Part shown: in pieces, positions 27,473-37,300 of the stretch
Position numbering within the stretch: position 1 is the stretch's first letter
How the letters are laid out: each line of letters opens with the position of its first letter
Origin: Bacteroides ihuae
GTDB lineage: Bacteria > Bacteroidota > Bacteroidia > Bacteroidales > Bacteroidaceae
Direction: 5' to 3'
Assembly (NCBI RefSeq): GCF_900104585.1
Contig: NZ_FNVX01000004.1
Coordinates: 930,001 to 994,000, forward strand
DNA length: 64,000 bases
Made by a program: the position numbers and the translations under genes
Notes under the pieces: generated by a model
The model's input: the letters and a program-made list of their open reading frames with translations, nothing else
Databases searched by the model: none
What the model was told of the DNA's origin: nothing

Positions 27473-28699
27473 CTAATTCGCTCCACAACACTTTTTATAT
27501 TTCTTACCACTGCCGCAAGGACAAGGGTCATTGCGCCCCACCTTTTGTCCGGAAAAAGCATCTTGATACATATCATCAAAGCCAGCTTGTACCTCAGGAG
27601 TAATGTCCATACCCGCAGCTTTCATGTTAGGGCCCGCTATCAAACGAGGAGGAGTATTCTTCATCTTGCCTTTACCAAACAAATCAGAAACTTCTGTAGA
27701 AGAATATCCTCTAAAGAACCAACGGGGACATTCGTTGCAGTAGTTGATAAAAAGTCCCATCGCTTCTTGCACTTCCTTCATGGAAGAGAGTTTGCCAGCA
27801 ATGATGGAAGAGATTAAAGACATTGTGTTGCCCTCCTCCTGCAGTTTGGCCCATAAAAATTGAAGTTCATTATCTGCCGCCGCTGCCGTATATCCCAAGC
27901 GAGCAATCATATATTTTTTCAGCTCGTCCGAACTTGCACAAGGAAGGTGAGGCGCAGGCATCCTTCCGGCTTCAAACACTTCCTCTTTAGAAAAGTGTTT
28001 CATATCCTTTATTTCAGGACGTTCGCACAACTTTTCTTCCAACGCTTCGGAGTCCAGCAAAAGAGGAGATGCTACATAAACAGTTGAATTGTAGACATCT
28101 ACCAGATCAAATGTAAGATGTTCTATGAGTGAAGACTTCTCTATGCTCCTAATGATTTCAGCATTCGTCACCGAGTCCTGCAAATACTCATTCAGCAACT
28201 CCACCATTTTCAGATAAGGGATAAAACCATAAAGATTGATAATACCATAAGCATACTGCTCCACCGTGAAGCGAACAGCTTGTTCTTTAGAAGACAATAC
28301 CTCATCAATATGAGGTGCTATGGCCTCGCGCAGTTCATCGCAAATCATATAACTCACTTTCCCTTCTTCTGCCGAATAATCAACAACTACTGCAATAGAC
28401 AAAGGTTCCAACGAGTTCCCTGCAAAGATGCCGGATTCTTCCGCACAAGCCTCGGGACCCGCATCCACAAGCTTTCGGAGCAGAAGCAACTCATATTGCG
28501 TCAACAGAGTCAACCACTCTTTCGGGAAGAGTAGAAAAGCCTCAGCAAGAGCCATCGCATACTCCTCTTTTCTCAACTTTGAAGGAATTGAAATCTTCAG
28601 CAGACTCGCTATATCCTTTAAACCTTCCTTCGTATTCAGTTTTAAGGTATCCGCAAATTTCACAGAGGAGCTAAATTTATCTGACTTCGCGCTAAGCAT
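27473..28699 (-). CDS. Uncharacterised protein with C-terminal SEC-C zinc motif
   Basis: The 408-residue protein resembles the 365-residue protein at 24216-25313 throughout, plus a C-terminal SEC-C motif ([16 protein letters not shown]), the short zinc-binding module found at the end of SecA and many unrelated proteins. The start at 28699 (MLSAKSDKF) is chosen because it lines up with the paralogue's MLSLKSDF; the frame is open to 28747 but the extra residues are not shared. It flanks hipBA on the right. Function is unknown; SEC-C suggests contact with protein or nucleic acid. Confidence 0.75.
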   Translation of the reverse strand: MLSAKSDKFSSSVKFADTLKLNTKEGLKDIASLLKISIPSKLRKEEYAMALAEAFLLFPKEWLTLLTQYELLLLRKLVDAGPEACAEESGIFAGNSLEPLSIAVVVDYSAEEGKVSYMICDELREAIAPHIDEVLSSKEQAVRFTVEQYAYGIINLYGFIPYLKMVELLNEYLQDSVTNAEIIRSIEKSSLIEHLTFDLVDVYNSTVYVASPLLLDSEALEEKLCERPEIKDMKHFSKEEVFEAGRMPAPHLPCASSDELKKYMIARLGYTAAAADNELQFLWAKLQEEGNTMSLISSIIAGKLSSMKEVQEAMGLFINYCNECPRWFFRGYSSTEVSDLFGKGKMKNTPPRLIAGPNMKAAGMDITPEVQAGFDDMYQDAFSGQKVGRNDPCPCGSGKKYKKCCGAN

Positions 28700-28923
28700 A
28701 TTTGTTGTTATTTTGATGTGCAAACAAAAATAAGACTTTTGTATCAAAAAAACTATATCAGGAGAAAGAAAATTATTCTGTGAGGAACACGAAAGAGACT
28801 TTCCGACAACATCAACACAGCGTTAAACACAAATCTCCTCGAGAAACCATAGAATAAAGCCACAACTCCCCTTAATTAAGCAGTTAAAGCAGGTAAGCTA
28901 AGCAATCATAATAGGAAAGCTTA

Positions 28924-29010
28924 GTGGTCACACAGCTGTGTGACCATCGTCCTGCATACGTGTGACCATTGTCCCGCAGTTGTGTGACAATGATCACACA
29001 ACTGTGTGAC
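28924..29010. repeat. 22-bp tandem array bounded by two palindromes
   Basis: GTGTGAC begins at 28938, 28960, 28982 and 29004, exactly 22 bp apart. The first copy closes a perfect 20-bp palindrome (GGTCACACAGCTGTGTGACC, 28926-28945) and the last closes a near-perfect one (TCACACAACTGTGTGA, 28994-29009), 66 bp further on. It lies in the 580-bp gap between the SEC-C gene and hsdM, where no gene is supportable. It could be a protein-binding array or an RNA hairpin cluster. Confidence 0.75.
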
Positions 29011-29279
29011 GACGTATTGCTCCTATGAAAAGGAGTTAGATTATACGAAGAGTGAGGATAGATCGTAGGAAGAAAACAAATAAGGCATGCATCAAAGGCT
29101 TGCTCATCTAGAATTGTCTGTGCAGAAGAGGCAGATAACCAGTAAAACAACAACAAATAAATGTGAAAAATTAATCTTTTTGTTTCGCCACTCTATAACA
29201 TATTATTTCATATCTTTACAACATGTATAGTTTTATAGCTAATATAATTGATAAAGATAATAGAGAAGAAAAATAAAAT

Positions 29280-30818
29280 ATGGCAAATAAGAAAGAGGTG
29301 GCAGAAGAACCATTGGAGAAAAGATTATGGAAAGCAGCAGACAAACTACGCAAAAATATAGATGCGGCCGAATACAAACACGTTGTACTTGGGCTGATAT
29401 TCTTGAAATATATTTCTGTCTCGTTCGAAGAACTGTATGCCCGACTGCAAACTGAAGCAGCCGAAGGCGCAGATCCCGAAGACAGAGAGGAGTACAAAGC
29501 AGAAAACGTGTTTTATGTCCCTATGGACGCACGTTGGTCTTATTTAGTTTCAAAAGCTAAAGATCCTCAGATTGGGAAATACATCGATGAGGCAATGGAT
29601 GCCATCGAGAAAGATAATAGTATATTAAAAGGTGTACTTCCAAAAGTATTTGCTCGTCAAAATCTGGATCCTACAAGTTTGGGCGAACTTATTGACCTTA
29701 TAGGCAATAGCACCTTATCGCAAGCATCAACCAATAGTGCCGACTTACTCGGACACGTCTTCGAATACTTTTTGGGCGAATTTGCACTTACCGAAGGAAA
29801 GAAGGGCGGTCAGTTCTACACTCCGAGAAGTGTTGTCGAGCTACTTGTCAATATGCTTGAGCCATACAAAGGTCGCGTTCTAGACCCTTGTTGCGGTTCT
29901 GGCGGTATGTTTGTGCAGAGCGAAAAGTTTGTAAAAGAGCATCAAGGCCGCATAAACGATATTTCAATTTACGGTCAGGAAAGCAATCAGACCACATGGC
30001 GACTTTGTAAGATGAACCTTGCCATTCGAGGTATTGATGCCTCTCAGGTTAAATGGAACAATGAAGGTTCCTTCCTCAATGATGCGCACCAAGACGTGAA
30101 AGTCGATTATATCATCGCCAACCCACCTTTCAACGATAGCGACTGGGGCGGCGATCAACTCCGTAAAGACGGGCGTTGGCAGTATGGAGTACCTCCTACG
30201 GGAAGTGCCAACTTTGCATGGATTCAGCACTTCATCTACCATCTTGCGCCGTCCGGACAAGCAGGCTTTGTGTTGTCAAAAGGTGCACTTACATCAAAGA
30301 CGAGCGGTGAAGGCGAGATCAGGAAGGCTCTTGTCGAAGCAGGTTTGATCGACTGCATTGTCAACCTACCGGCTAAATTATTCTTGAACACCCAAATTCC
30401 TGCTGCATTGTGGTTCGTTAGTAGAAACCGTACAAATGGTAGTTTCCGCAATCGCAGCAAAGAGATCCTTTTTATTGATGCTCGTAATTTAGGACACCTC
30501 ATCAACCGTCGCACCCGAGAACTGACGGAAGAAGATATACAGCAGATCTCTGATACTTACCACAATTGGCGAAATGTGGGTGGTAAGTACGAAGATGTAC
30601 CCGGCTTCTGCGCCTCTGCACCGATGGAGCGAGTTGCCGAATTAGATTATGTGCTGACTCCGGGACGTTACGTCGGTCTGCCCGATGATGAAGACGACTT
30701 CAACTTTGAAGAACGTTTTACCGAACTGAAAGCGGAATTTGAGGAACAACTCAAGGAAGAGATGAGGCTGAATGAACTGATAAAAGAGAATTTGGCGAAA
30801 ATTAAAATAGAGAAATAA
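29280..30818 (+). CDS. hsdM: Type I restriction-modification methyltransferase subunit HsdM
   Basis: The 512-residue protein has the HsdM helical N-domain (about 10-150) and an N6-adenine methyltransferase domain with the AdoMet motif DPCCGSGGMF (about 200) and the catalytic NPPFNDSDWGG (about 280). With HsdS it methylates adenine in a split recognition site, protecting host DNA; with HsdR it forms the restriction complex. It is the first gene of the operon, and its stop overlaps the next start by 1 nt (TAATG). Confidence 0.96.
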   Translation: MANKKEVAEEPLEKRLWKAADKLRKNIDAAEYKHVVLGLIFLKYISVSFEELYARLQTEAAEGADPEDREEYKAENVFYVPMDARWSYLVSKAKDPQIGKYIDEAMDAIEKDNSILKGVLPKVFARQNLDPTSLGELIDLIGNSTLSQASTNSADLLGHVFEYFLGEFALTEGKKGGQFYTPRSVVELLVNMLEPYKGRVLDPCCGSGGMFVQSEKFVKEHQGRINDISIYGQESNQTTWRLCKMNLAIRGIDASQVKWNNEGSFLNDAHQDVKVDYIIANPPFNDSDWGGDQLRKDGRWQYGVPPTGSANFAWIQHFIYHLAPSGQAGFVLSKGALTSKTSGEGEIRKALVEAGLIDCIVNLPAKLFLNTQIPAALWFVSRNRTNGSFRNRSKEILFIDARNLGHLINRRTRELTEEDIQQISDTYHNWRNVGGKYEDVPGFCASAPMERVAELDYVLTPGRYVGLPDDEDDFNFEERFTELKAEFEEQLKEEMRLNELIKENLAKIKIEK

Positions 30819-31516
30819 TGGATAAGCTAAAAACCATACAAGATATTCACCCTGACGAGAAAGGACGACAGGTAGAAGATAGTTTGTATCAATCCATAAA
30901 AGACATCATACAAACAGCTCGCGCTACGACCTACCAAGCTGTAGACTTCGCAATGACACAAGCAAAAAATGAAGCCATTGAACTTTTAGGACAACCTGCC
31001 GCAGAAGAATTCATTCGGAAACCTTATATATTGAACTTCATGGGCATCAAAGAAGCTTCATCCTATTTTGAAAAAGACATTGAGCAAGGATTAATAGACA
31101 ATATGCAATCTTTCCTTTTGGAGTTGGGAAAAGGTTTTTCCTTTGTGGCCCGGCAAAGACGAATGCAGTTTGATGATTCCGATTTCTATATCGATCTAGT
31201 CTTCTATAATTATATCCTAAAATGCTTTGTGCTTATTGACTTGAAATTAGGAGAACTCACGCACCAAGATGTTGGACAAATGGATAGTTATGTGCGCATG
31301 TATGAAGAGAAATTCAGAGCAGAAGATGACAATCCCACTATTGGCTTAATCTTATGTTCCAAACGCAATGAGGCAATTGTGAAATACTCGATATTAAACG
31401 ACAACAAGAATATTTTTGCATCGAAATACTTGCTCTATCTACCTACCGAAGAAGAATTGAAGCGACAGATTGAGAAAGAAAGGAATATGATAGAATCTTT
31501 AAATGAGGAGGGGTAA
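30818..31516 (+). CDS. PDDEXK nuclease of the DUF1016/YhcG C-terminal type, inside the hsd operon
   Basis: The 232-residue protein matches the C-terminal nuclease half of DUF1016 (YhcG) proteins: KPYILNFMGI, ELGKGFSFVARQRRM and the PD-(D/E)xK core DFYIDLVFYNYILKCFVLID followed by LKLG. The usual DUF1016 N-terminal half is missing; the first 60 residues are a short helical leader. It is translationally coupled to hsdM (1-nt overlap) and lies 2 bp before hsdS, so it is made with the methylase. It may be an accessory nuclease of the restriction system; this role is inferred from position. Confidence 0.82.
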   Translation: MDKLKTIQDIHPDEKGRQVEDSLYQSIKDIIQTARATTYQAVDFAMTQAKNEAIELLGQPAAEEFIRKPYILNFMGIKEASSYFEKDIEQGLIDNMQSFLLELGKGFSFVARQRRMQFDDSDFYIDLVFYNYILKCFVLIDLKLGELTHQDVGQMDSYVRMYEEKFRAEDDNPTIGLILCSKRNEAIVKYSILNDNKNIFASKYLLYLPTEEELKRQIEKERNMIESLNEEG

Positions 31517-31518
31517 GG

Positions 31519-32703
31519 ATGAGCGAATGGAAAGATGTAAGAATAGGAGATTATATTGATTTAATAAGTGGATTCGCTTTCAAATCATCAAAATTTCTTA
31601 ATGAACAAGTTGAAAATTCTCTACCTATAATCAAAATAAAGAATGTAGCTAGTGGAGATGCAAACTTAAACGATGTTGTGTTTCATAAGTACGATAATTC
31701 ATTAGAAAAATTTTTATTGGAAAAAAATGATATACTTATTGCAATGACCGGTAACCATCCACAAGCTTTAACACAGGTTGTTGGTGGTATTTCAAAATAC
31801 AAATTAGATGTTCCCTCCTTACTAAATCAGCGCGTTGGCAAGATAATAGCTAAAGGTGATACCTGCTTAGACTTCATTTATTATCTATTCAAAGACAAAG
31901 AAGTTCAGAATTATTTAGCAAACCAATCTTCTGGTAGTGCAAATCAAGCAAATATATCAAAAAATGATATTCTTGAGCTAAACTTGAGAATTCCATCTCC
32001 AACATTACAAAGAACTATTGCCGGAATTTTCTCAAGTATTGACCACAAGATTGATTTATTAAATCGTCAAAACCGCACACTCGAGTCAATGGCAGAAACA
32101 CTTTTTCGCCACTACTTTATTGATGAAGCGCAGGAGGAATGGGAAGAAAAATCTTTAAGCCAAATTGCTTCTTTCTTAAACGGCTTAGCCTGTCAAAAAT
32201 TTCCCCCTAAAAATGGAATAAAAAAATTGCCTGTACTTAAAATTAAAGAATTAAGCAATGGTATTACTGAATATTCAGATTGGGCTACAACAGAAATTGG
32301 CTCTGAATACCTTATTCACAATGGTGATATAATTTTTGCGTGGTCAGCTTCATTAATAGTGAAAATATGGGATGGCGAAGATTGTATACTCAATCAGCAT
32401 TTGTTTAAAGTTACTTCTAACCAGTATCCTAAATGGTTTTATTTCATGTGGTGCAAGTTTCACTTAAAGGAATTTAGGTCAATTGCCAATAGCCACGCAA
32501 CCACAATGGGACACATAAAACGTGGCGATTTAGATACTGCAATGGTTTTAGTTCCGCCTAATGACAAATTGAAAATAATGACTGAGCAAATGCAACCAAT
32601 GATTGAGCAACAAATATTAAACAATAAACAAATCAGTATACTCACAAAATTGCGTGATACACTATTATCAAAACTAATGAATAACGAAATACAAGTAGAA
32701 TAG
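31519..32703 (+). CDS. hsdS: Type I restriction-modification specificity subunit HsdS
   Basis: The 394-residue protein has two target recognition domains (about 1-180 and 205-370). Each is followed by a conserved helical spacer: IFSSIDHKIDLLNRQNRTLE in the middle and ILNNKQISILTKLRDTLLSK at the end. Each domain reads one half of the bipartite DNA site. The gene is strikingly AT-rich by eye compared with hsdM and hsdR, as expected for a specificity gene exchanged by transfer. The recognised sequence cannot be predicted here. Confidence 0.93.
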   Translation: MSEWKDVRIGDYIDLISGFAFKSSKFLNEQVENSLPIIKIKNVASGDANLNDVVFHKYDNSLEKFLLEKNDILIAMTGNHPQALTQVVGGISKYKLDVPSLLNQRVGKIIAKGDTCLDFIYYLFKDKEVQNYLANQSSGSANQANISKNDILELNLRIPSPTLQRTIAGIFSSIDHKIDLLNRQNRTLESMAETLFRHYFIDEAQEEWEEKSLSQIASFLNGLACQKFPPKNGIKKLPVLKIKELSNGITEYSDWATTEIGSEYLIHNGDIIFAWSASLIVKIWDGEDCILNQHLFKVTSNQYPKWFYFMWCKFHLKEFRSIANSHATTMGHIKRGDLDTAMVLVPPNDKLKIMTEQMQPMIEQQILNNKQISILTKLRDTLLSKLMNNEIQVE

Positions 32704-32705
32704 AG

Positions 32706-33827
32706 ATGAAAAATCAAACATTATTTGAGCTAGATGGCATTTCAACATCGGATGAATTTGCCGAATTAAAAGGAAGAGCTGCCGAAGAAGATCAAGATAC
32801 AACTTCTTCGGTAGTTCCTCCTCCTGACATTGTCGCATTTAATGAACAACGTTCTTGTGCAGATATATATCGAATGTATGAAAAGAAGCAAATAGACATC
32901 AACCCAGATTTCCAAAGAGGTGAAGTCTGGCAAAACCGTGCACAAACTCTATTTATTGATAGTCTAATCAAACAATTACCTATTCCGAGTATGTGCATAA
33001 GTTTGGATATAAAAACACAAAAAAGATTAGTTATTGATGGGTTACAACGCATAACTTCGATTATCAAATTCTTAGATACGGACAAAGATTGGAAACTATC
33101 TAAAACAGACGATGTTGATAGTCGAATTTCTGGCAAAAAAGTATCTGAGATAAAGAAAGAAAATAACTCCCTTTTTGAGGTTCTAGAAAATGTTACGATC
33201 CCTATTACTGTCATAAGGTGTGATTATAACAATAAAGAGCATATGAAATACCTATTCCAAATCTTTTATAGACTCAATTCTGGAGGTAATAAATTATACA
33301 ATCAAGAAATACGAAATTGTATATTTCAAGGTAATCTCAATTCACTACTCAAAAGACTTGCCAGAACACCAAGTTGGTACGCCTTTGCTAATGTCACGGA
33401 AGATAAAGTCAACAAAGCGCGTTTTAATAACGAAGAAAGAATTTTAAGATTTTTCGCATTCTACAATAAACATTCCGAATACGCTGGCAAATTAGCAGCC
33501 TTTCTGAATGATTATATGGAGGAAAACAAAGACTTACCTGAAGAACAAATAGTCAATTTTGAAGAATTATTCAATGATACTCTGAACATAGCTAACAAAC
33601 TTAGCAATAAACCTGATTCAAAGAATATAGCAGAAGCTGTACTAGTCGGAATCGCAATAAACAAAGATAAATTATCAAATATTACATCTGAGGGATTATC
33701 TCAAATTTATTCCGCTCTTATGACTCAACCGGAATTTTCTGAAGAGGCTTTAAGAGAAGGATTAGGGGCAGAAGACAAAGTTAAGGATAGGATTAATAAA
33801 TCCATAGAATTATTTGGCCGTGATTGA
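32706..33827 (+). CDS. DUF262 (GmrS-like) protein within the hsd operon
   Basis: The 373-residue DUF262 protein has the signature YQ/PDFQRGEVW-type block (NPDFQRGEVWQNRAQTLFID) and VIDGLQRITSIIKFL (about 108-122), a variant of the DGQQR motif with Leu in place of the first Gln. DUF262 is the ParB/sulfiredoxin-like nucleotide-binding domain of GmrSD enzymes, but no DUF1524 nuclease is attached. The gene follows hsdS by 2 bp and its end overlaps the HEPN gene, suggesting a two-protein unit. AT-rich like hsdS. Confidence 0.82.
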   Translation: MKNQTLFELDGISTSDEFAELKGRAAEEDQDTTSSVVPPPDIVAFNEQRSCADIYRMYEKKQIDINPDFQRGEVWQNRAQTLFIDSLIKQLPIPSMCISLDIKTQKRLVIDGLQRITSIIKFLDTDKDWKLSKTDDVDSRISGKKVSEIKKENNSLFEVLENVTIPITVIRCDYNNKEHMKYLFQIFYRLNSGGNKLYNQEIRNCIFQGNLNSLLKRLARTPSWYAFANVTEDKVNKARFNNEERILRFFAFYNKHSEYAGKLAAFLNDYMEENKDLPEEQIVNFEELFNDTLNIANKLSNKPDSKNIAEAVLVGIAINKDKLSNITSEGLSQIYSALMTQPEFSEEALREGLGAEDKVKDRINKSIELFGRD

Positions 33828-34320
33828 TTATACAAACATTGAAAGCACATTAAGAAAATTGGATTTTGAATATAGTGAACAGATATCAGACCCTCAGATG
33901 CCTATACTTTTCTCTAAACTTGCTGTAATAGAATTTTGTGGCTGGATTGAGGAAAGCTTTGATGATGTTTTATATCAATACATCGATAATCATATTAATG
34001 GTACCAATTATCAAAGATTAATCCGAACATCTATTAATAAAAATCATGGATTTGATTATGAAAATCAGACCTTTAAATTGTTCTCTATCGTTATAGGAAT
34101 AAAGAATTGGGAGAATATTCTTGATAGATTGCCAGTCTTAGCTCTTACTAATTTTCAAACTATACTTAGAGATTATTCCCAAATAAGAAATAGAGCAGCC
34201 CATACTTATACACTAATAGGTACTACTAGAACTTTTGATACCCCATCTGTTGTTTTGAGTAATTTCAACAAAATAAAAAATCCAATAAGCATTATTGAAA
34301 CTGAAATTCAAAGTTTATGA
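33820..34320 (+). CDS. HEPN-domain protein (MAE_28990-like), predicted RNase
   Basis: This protein of about 166 residues is helical and contains the HEPN motif RNRAAH (about residue 128), the R-N-x3-H signature of HEPN RNases such as toxins and Abi proteins. No ATG is near the start; GTG at 33820 (8-bp overlap with the DUF262 stop) or TTG at 33814 are the candidates. It overlaps hsdR by 4 bp (ATGA). Pairing of DUF262 with a HEPN protein suggests a toxin-antitoxin or abortive module embedded in the restriction operon. Confidence 0.75.
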   Translation: MIDYTNIESTLRKLDFEYSEQISDPQMPILFSKLAVIEFCGWIEESFDDVLYQYIDNHINGTNYQRLIRTSINKNHGFDYENQTFKLFSIVIGIKNWENILDRLPVLALTNFQTILRDYSQIRNRAAHTYTLIGTTRTFDTPSVVLSNFNKIKNPISIIETEIQSL

Positions 34321-37300
34321 CCAAACTAACCGAATCCCAAATAGAACAATTCGCAATCAGCCTATTCCAACGGCTTGGTTACGAATATATCTATGCGCCT
34401 GATATTGCGCCCGACAGCGAGAAGCCTGAGCGAAAAAGTTTCGAGGAGGTGATATTGCGTGAACGCTTGCAGAAGGCGGTAAGGCGTATCAACTCGTCTA
34501 TTCCGCATGAGACGCAGGACGAGGCGATAAAGATCGTTGAGCGCATAGCTTCACCTGACCAACTGGCCAACAACGAGGAGTTTCATCGACTACTCACTGA
34601 AGGTGTGCCTGTGTCAATTTACAAAGACGGGGCAGAACGTGGGGAGAGGGTTTGGTTAGTAGATTTCGATCATCCGGACAACAACGATTTTGTTGTCGCC
34701 AATCAATATTCCATTATTGAGAATGGACACAACAAGCGGCCCGACATCATTCTATTTGTGAATGGCTTGCCATTAGTGATCTTTGAACTAAAAAATGCAG
34801 TGGATGAGAACGCTACGCTACAAAGCGCACATCGACAGATAGAAACCTACAAGCAGGTAATTCCGTCGTTGTTTACACACAACTCGATAGTAGTGATTTC
34901 GGACGGATTGGAAGCAAAAGCAGGTTCGTTATCGGCAGGGTATAGCCGCTATATGGCATGGAAAACCGAAGACGGCAAGGCAGAAGCATCGAATCTCGTT
35001 AGTCAGTTGGAGGTTTTAATCAAAGGGATGCTAAACAAAGCAACTTTGCTTGATCTAGTCCGTTCTTTCACCGTGTTTGAAACATCGAAAACGGAAGATG
35101 CTAAAACAGGCATAATAACCATAAAGACTATAAAGAAAATTGCTGCTTATCACCAATACTACGCTGTGAACAAAGCGGTGGAATCTACCATTAGGGCAAC
35201 AGGTATAAACGTTGGATATCCGAGTCGCATGGCGGAAGATCCGGCTCATTATGGACTGAAAGCGACAAAAGGCCAACCCGTCGGCGACCACAAAGCAGGT
35301 GTGGTATGGCATACGCAAGGTAGCGGCAAATCGTTATCAATGGTGTTCTACACCGGGAAGATAGTACAACAGCTTAACAATCCTACCGTTGTGGTAATTA
35401 CCGATCGCAATGACTTGGACGATCAGTTGTTTGAAACGTTTACGGGATCTAAACAGTTGCTTCGCCAAGAACCGGTACAAGCAAGTGATGGAGAAAAACT
35501 AAAGGAGCTCTTAACGGTAGCTTCGGGCGGTGTAATCTTCACCACTATACAGAAATTCCAACTTGGAAAAGATAAAGGTAATGTAAATGTATACGATACC
35601 CTTACAGAGCGTAGCAACGTAATAGTCATTGCCGATGAAGCGCATCGCACACAATATGGATTTAAAGCAAAAACGGTAGAGGTTAAGAATGAGGCCGACG
35701 AGGTGATTGGCTCTAAAATAAAATATGGTTTCGCAAAGTATCTGCGAGATGCCTTGCCGAATGCTACTTATCTGGGATTTACAGGTACGCCCATAGAATC
35801 GACAGACGTAAATACGCCTGCCGTATTTGGAGACTATATAGATGTATACGATATAGCCCAAGCTGTGGAGGATGGCGCAACGGTACGCATATTCTACGAA
35901 AGCCGATTGGCAAAGGTTGAGCTGAGCAAAGATGGTCGTCGTCTTGTAGAGGAGCTAGACAAAGAATTGGCTACAGAGGACATGGATGATGTGCAGAAAG
36001 CAAAAGCTAAATGGACGCAGCTCGAAGCACTCATAGGAAGTCCTAACCGCATAAAAAACATCGCAAAAGATATTGTCACTCACTTCGAACAGCGTCAAAT
36101 GGTCTTTGAAGGCAAAGCAATGGTTGTAGCGATGAGCCGTCGTATAGCATCGGAGTTATATGATGCTATTATTGCTATTCGCCCGGAATGGCATTCCGAT
36201 GACTTGGCAAAAGGAGTAATTAAAGTAGTGATGACAACGGAATCGTCTGACGGAGCAGACATATCGAAACATCATACCACTAAACAGCAACGAAGGGTAT
36301 TGGCCGAACGAATGAAAGATCCGGACGATGAGTTGAAGTTGGTTATTGTGCGTGATATGTGGCTTACCGGCTTTGATGTTCCGTGTTTGCACACACTCTA
36401 CATAGACAAGCCAATGCAAGGACACAACTTAATGCAGGCAATTGCCCGTGTCAATCGTGTCTATAAAGACAAGCCCGGTGGACTGATAGTCGACTATCTT
36501 GGCATCGCTTCCGATCTTAAAAAAGCATTGTCTTTCTATTCTGACTCAGGTGGAAAAGGAGATCCTACATTGCAACAAGAACAGGCAGTGGAGATTATGC
36601 GAGAGAAACTTGAAGTGGTTTCTCAAATGTTTCACGGACTTGAATATGAGAACTATTTCAGTGCAGATATATCAGGTAAACTTTCGTGGATACTTCGTGC
36701 CGAAGATTTCATATTAGGACTCGAAGATGGCAAGAAGCGCTTTGTAAATGAAGTGAACGCATTGGGCAAAGCATTTGCCATTGCCATTCCCAGCGATGAA
36801 GCGATGGATGCGAAAGATGAGGTTTCGTTCTTTCAAGCTATAAAAGCTCGTTTGTGCAAATTTGATTCTACAGGTTCCGGACGTACAGATGAAGAGATCG
36901 AAACGACTATTCGACAAGTAATAGATAAAGCATTAATTTCAGAACAAGTTGTTGATATATTCGATGCGGCTGGCATCAAAAAGCCCGATATCTCCATTCT
37001 TTCGGAAGACTTCTTATTGGAACTGAAAGGCATGGAACATAAAAACATTGCATTAGAAGTGCTTCGCAAATTATTGAACGATGAAATAAAAGCACGTTCA
37101 AAATTCAATCTGGTAGGGAGTCGTTCTCTTATGGAAATGCTTGATAGCTCTATAACGAAGTATCACAATAAAGTGTTATCGGCAGCAGAGGTTATTGACG
37201 AGCTTATAAAACTAAGTAAGCATATTGTTGCACAAGACACGGTAGCCAAAGAGTTAGGACTTTCGGATTATGAATATGCTTTCTACACAGCTGTAGCAGA

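Noticed and set aside
28924..29010. CRISPR array
   Set aside because: Units are 22 bp with no separate spacers, only four copies, and no cas genes nearby.
28884..29156. Minus-strand open frame of 90 codons through the 22-bp array
   Set aside because: Its sequence is mostly the repeat read as protein; no start signals or family match.
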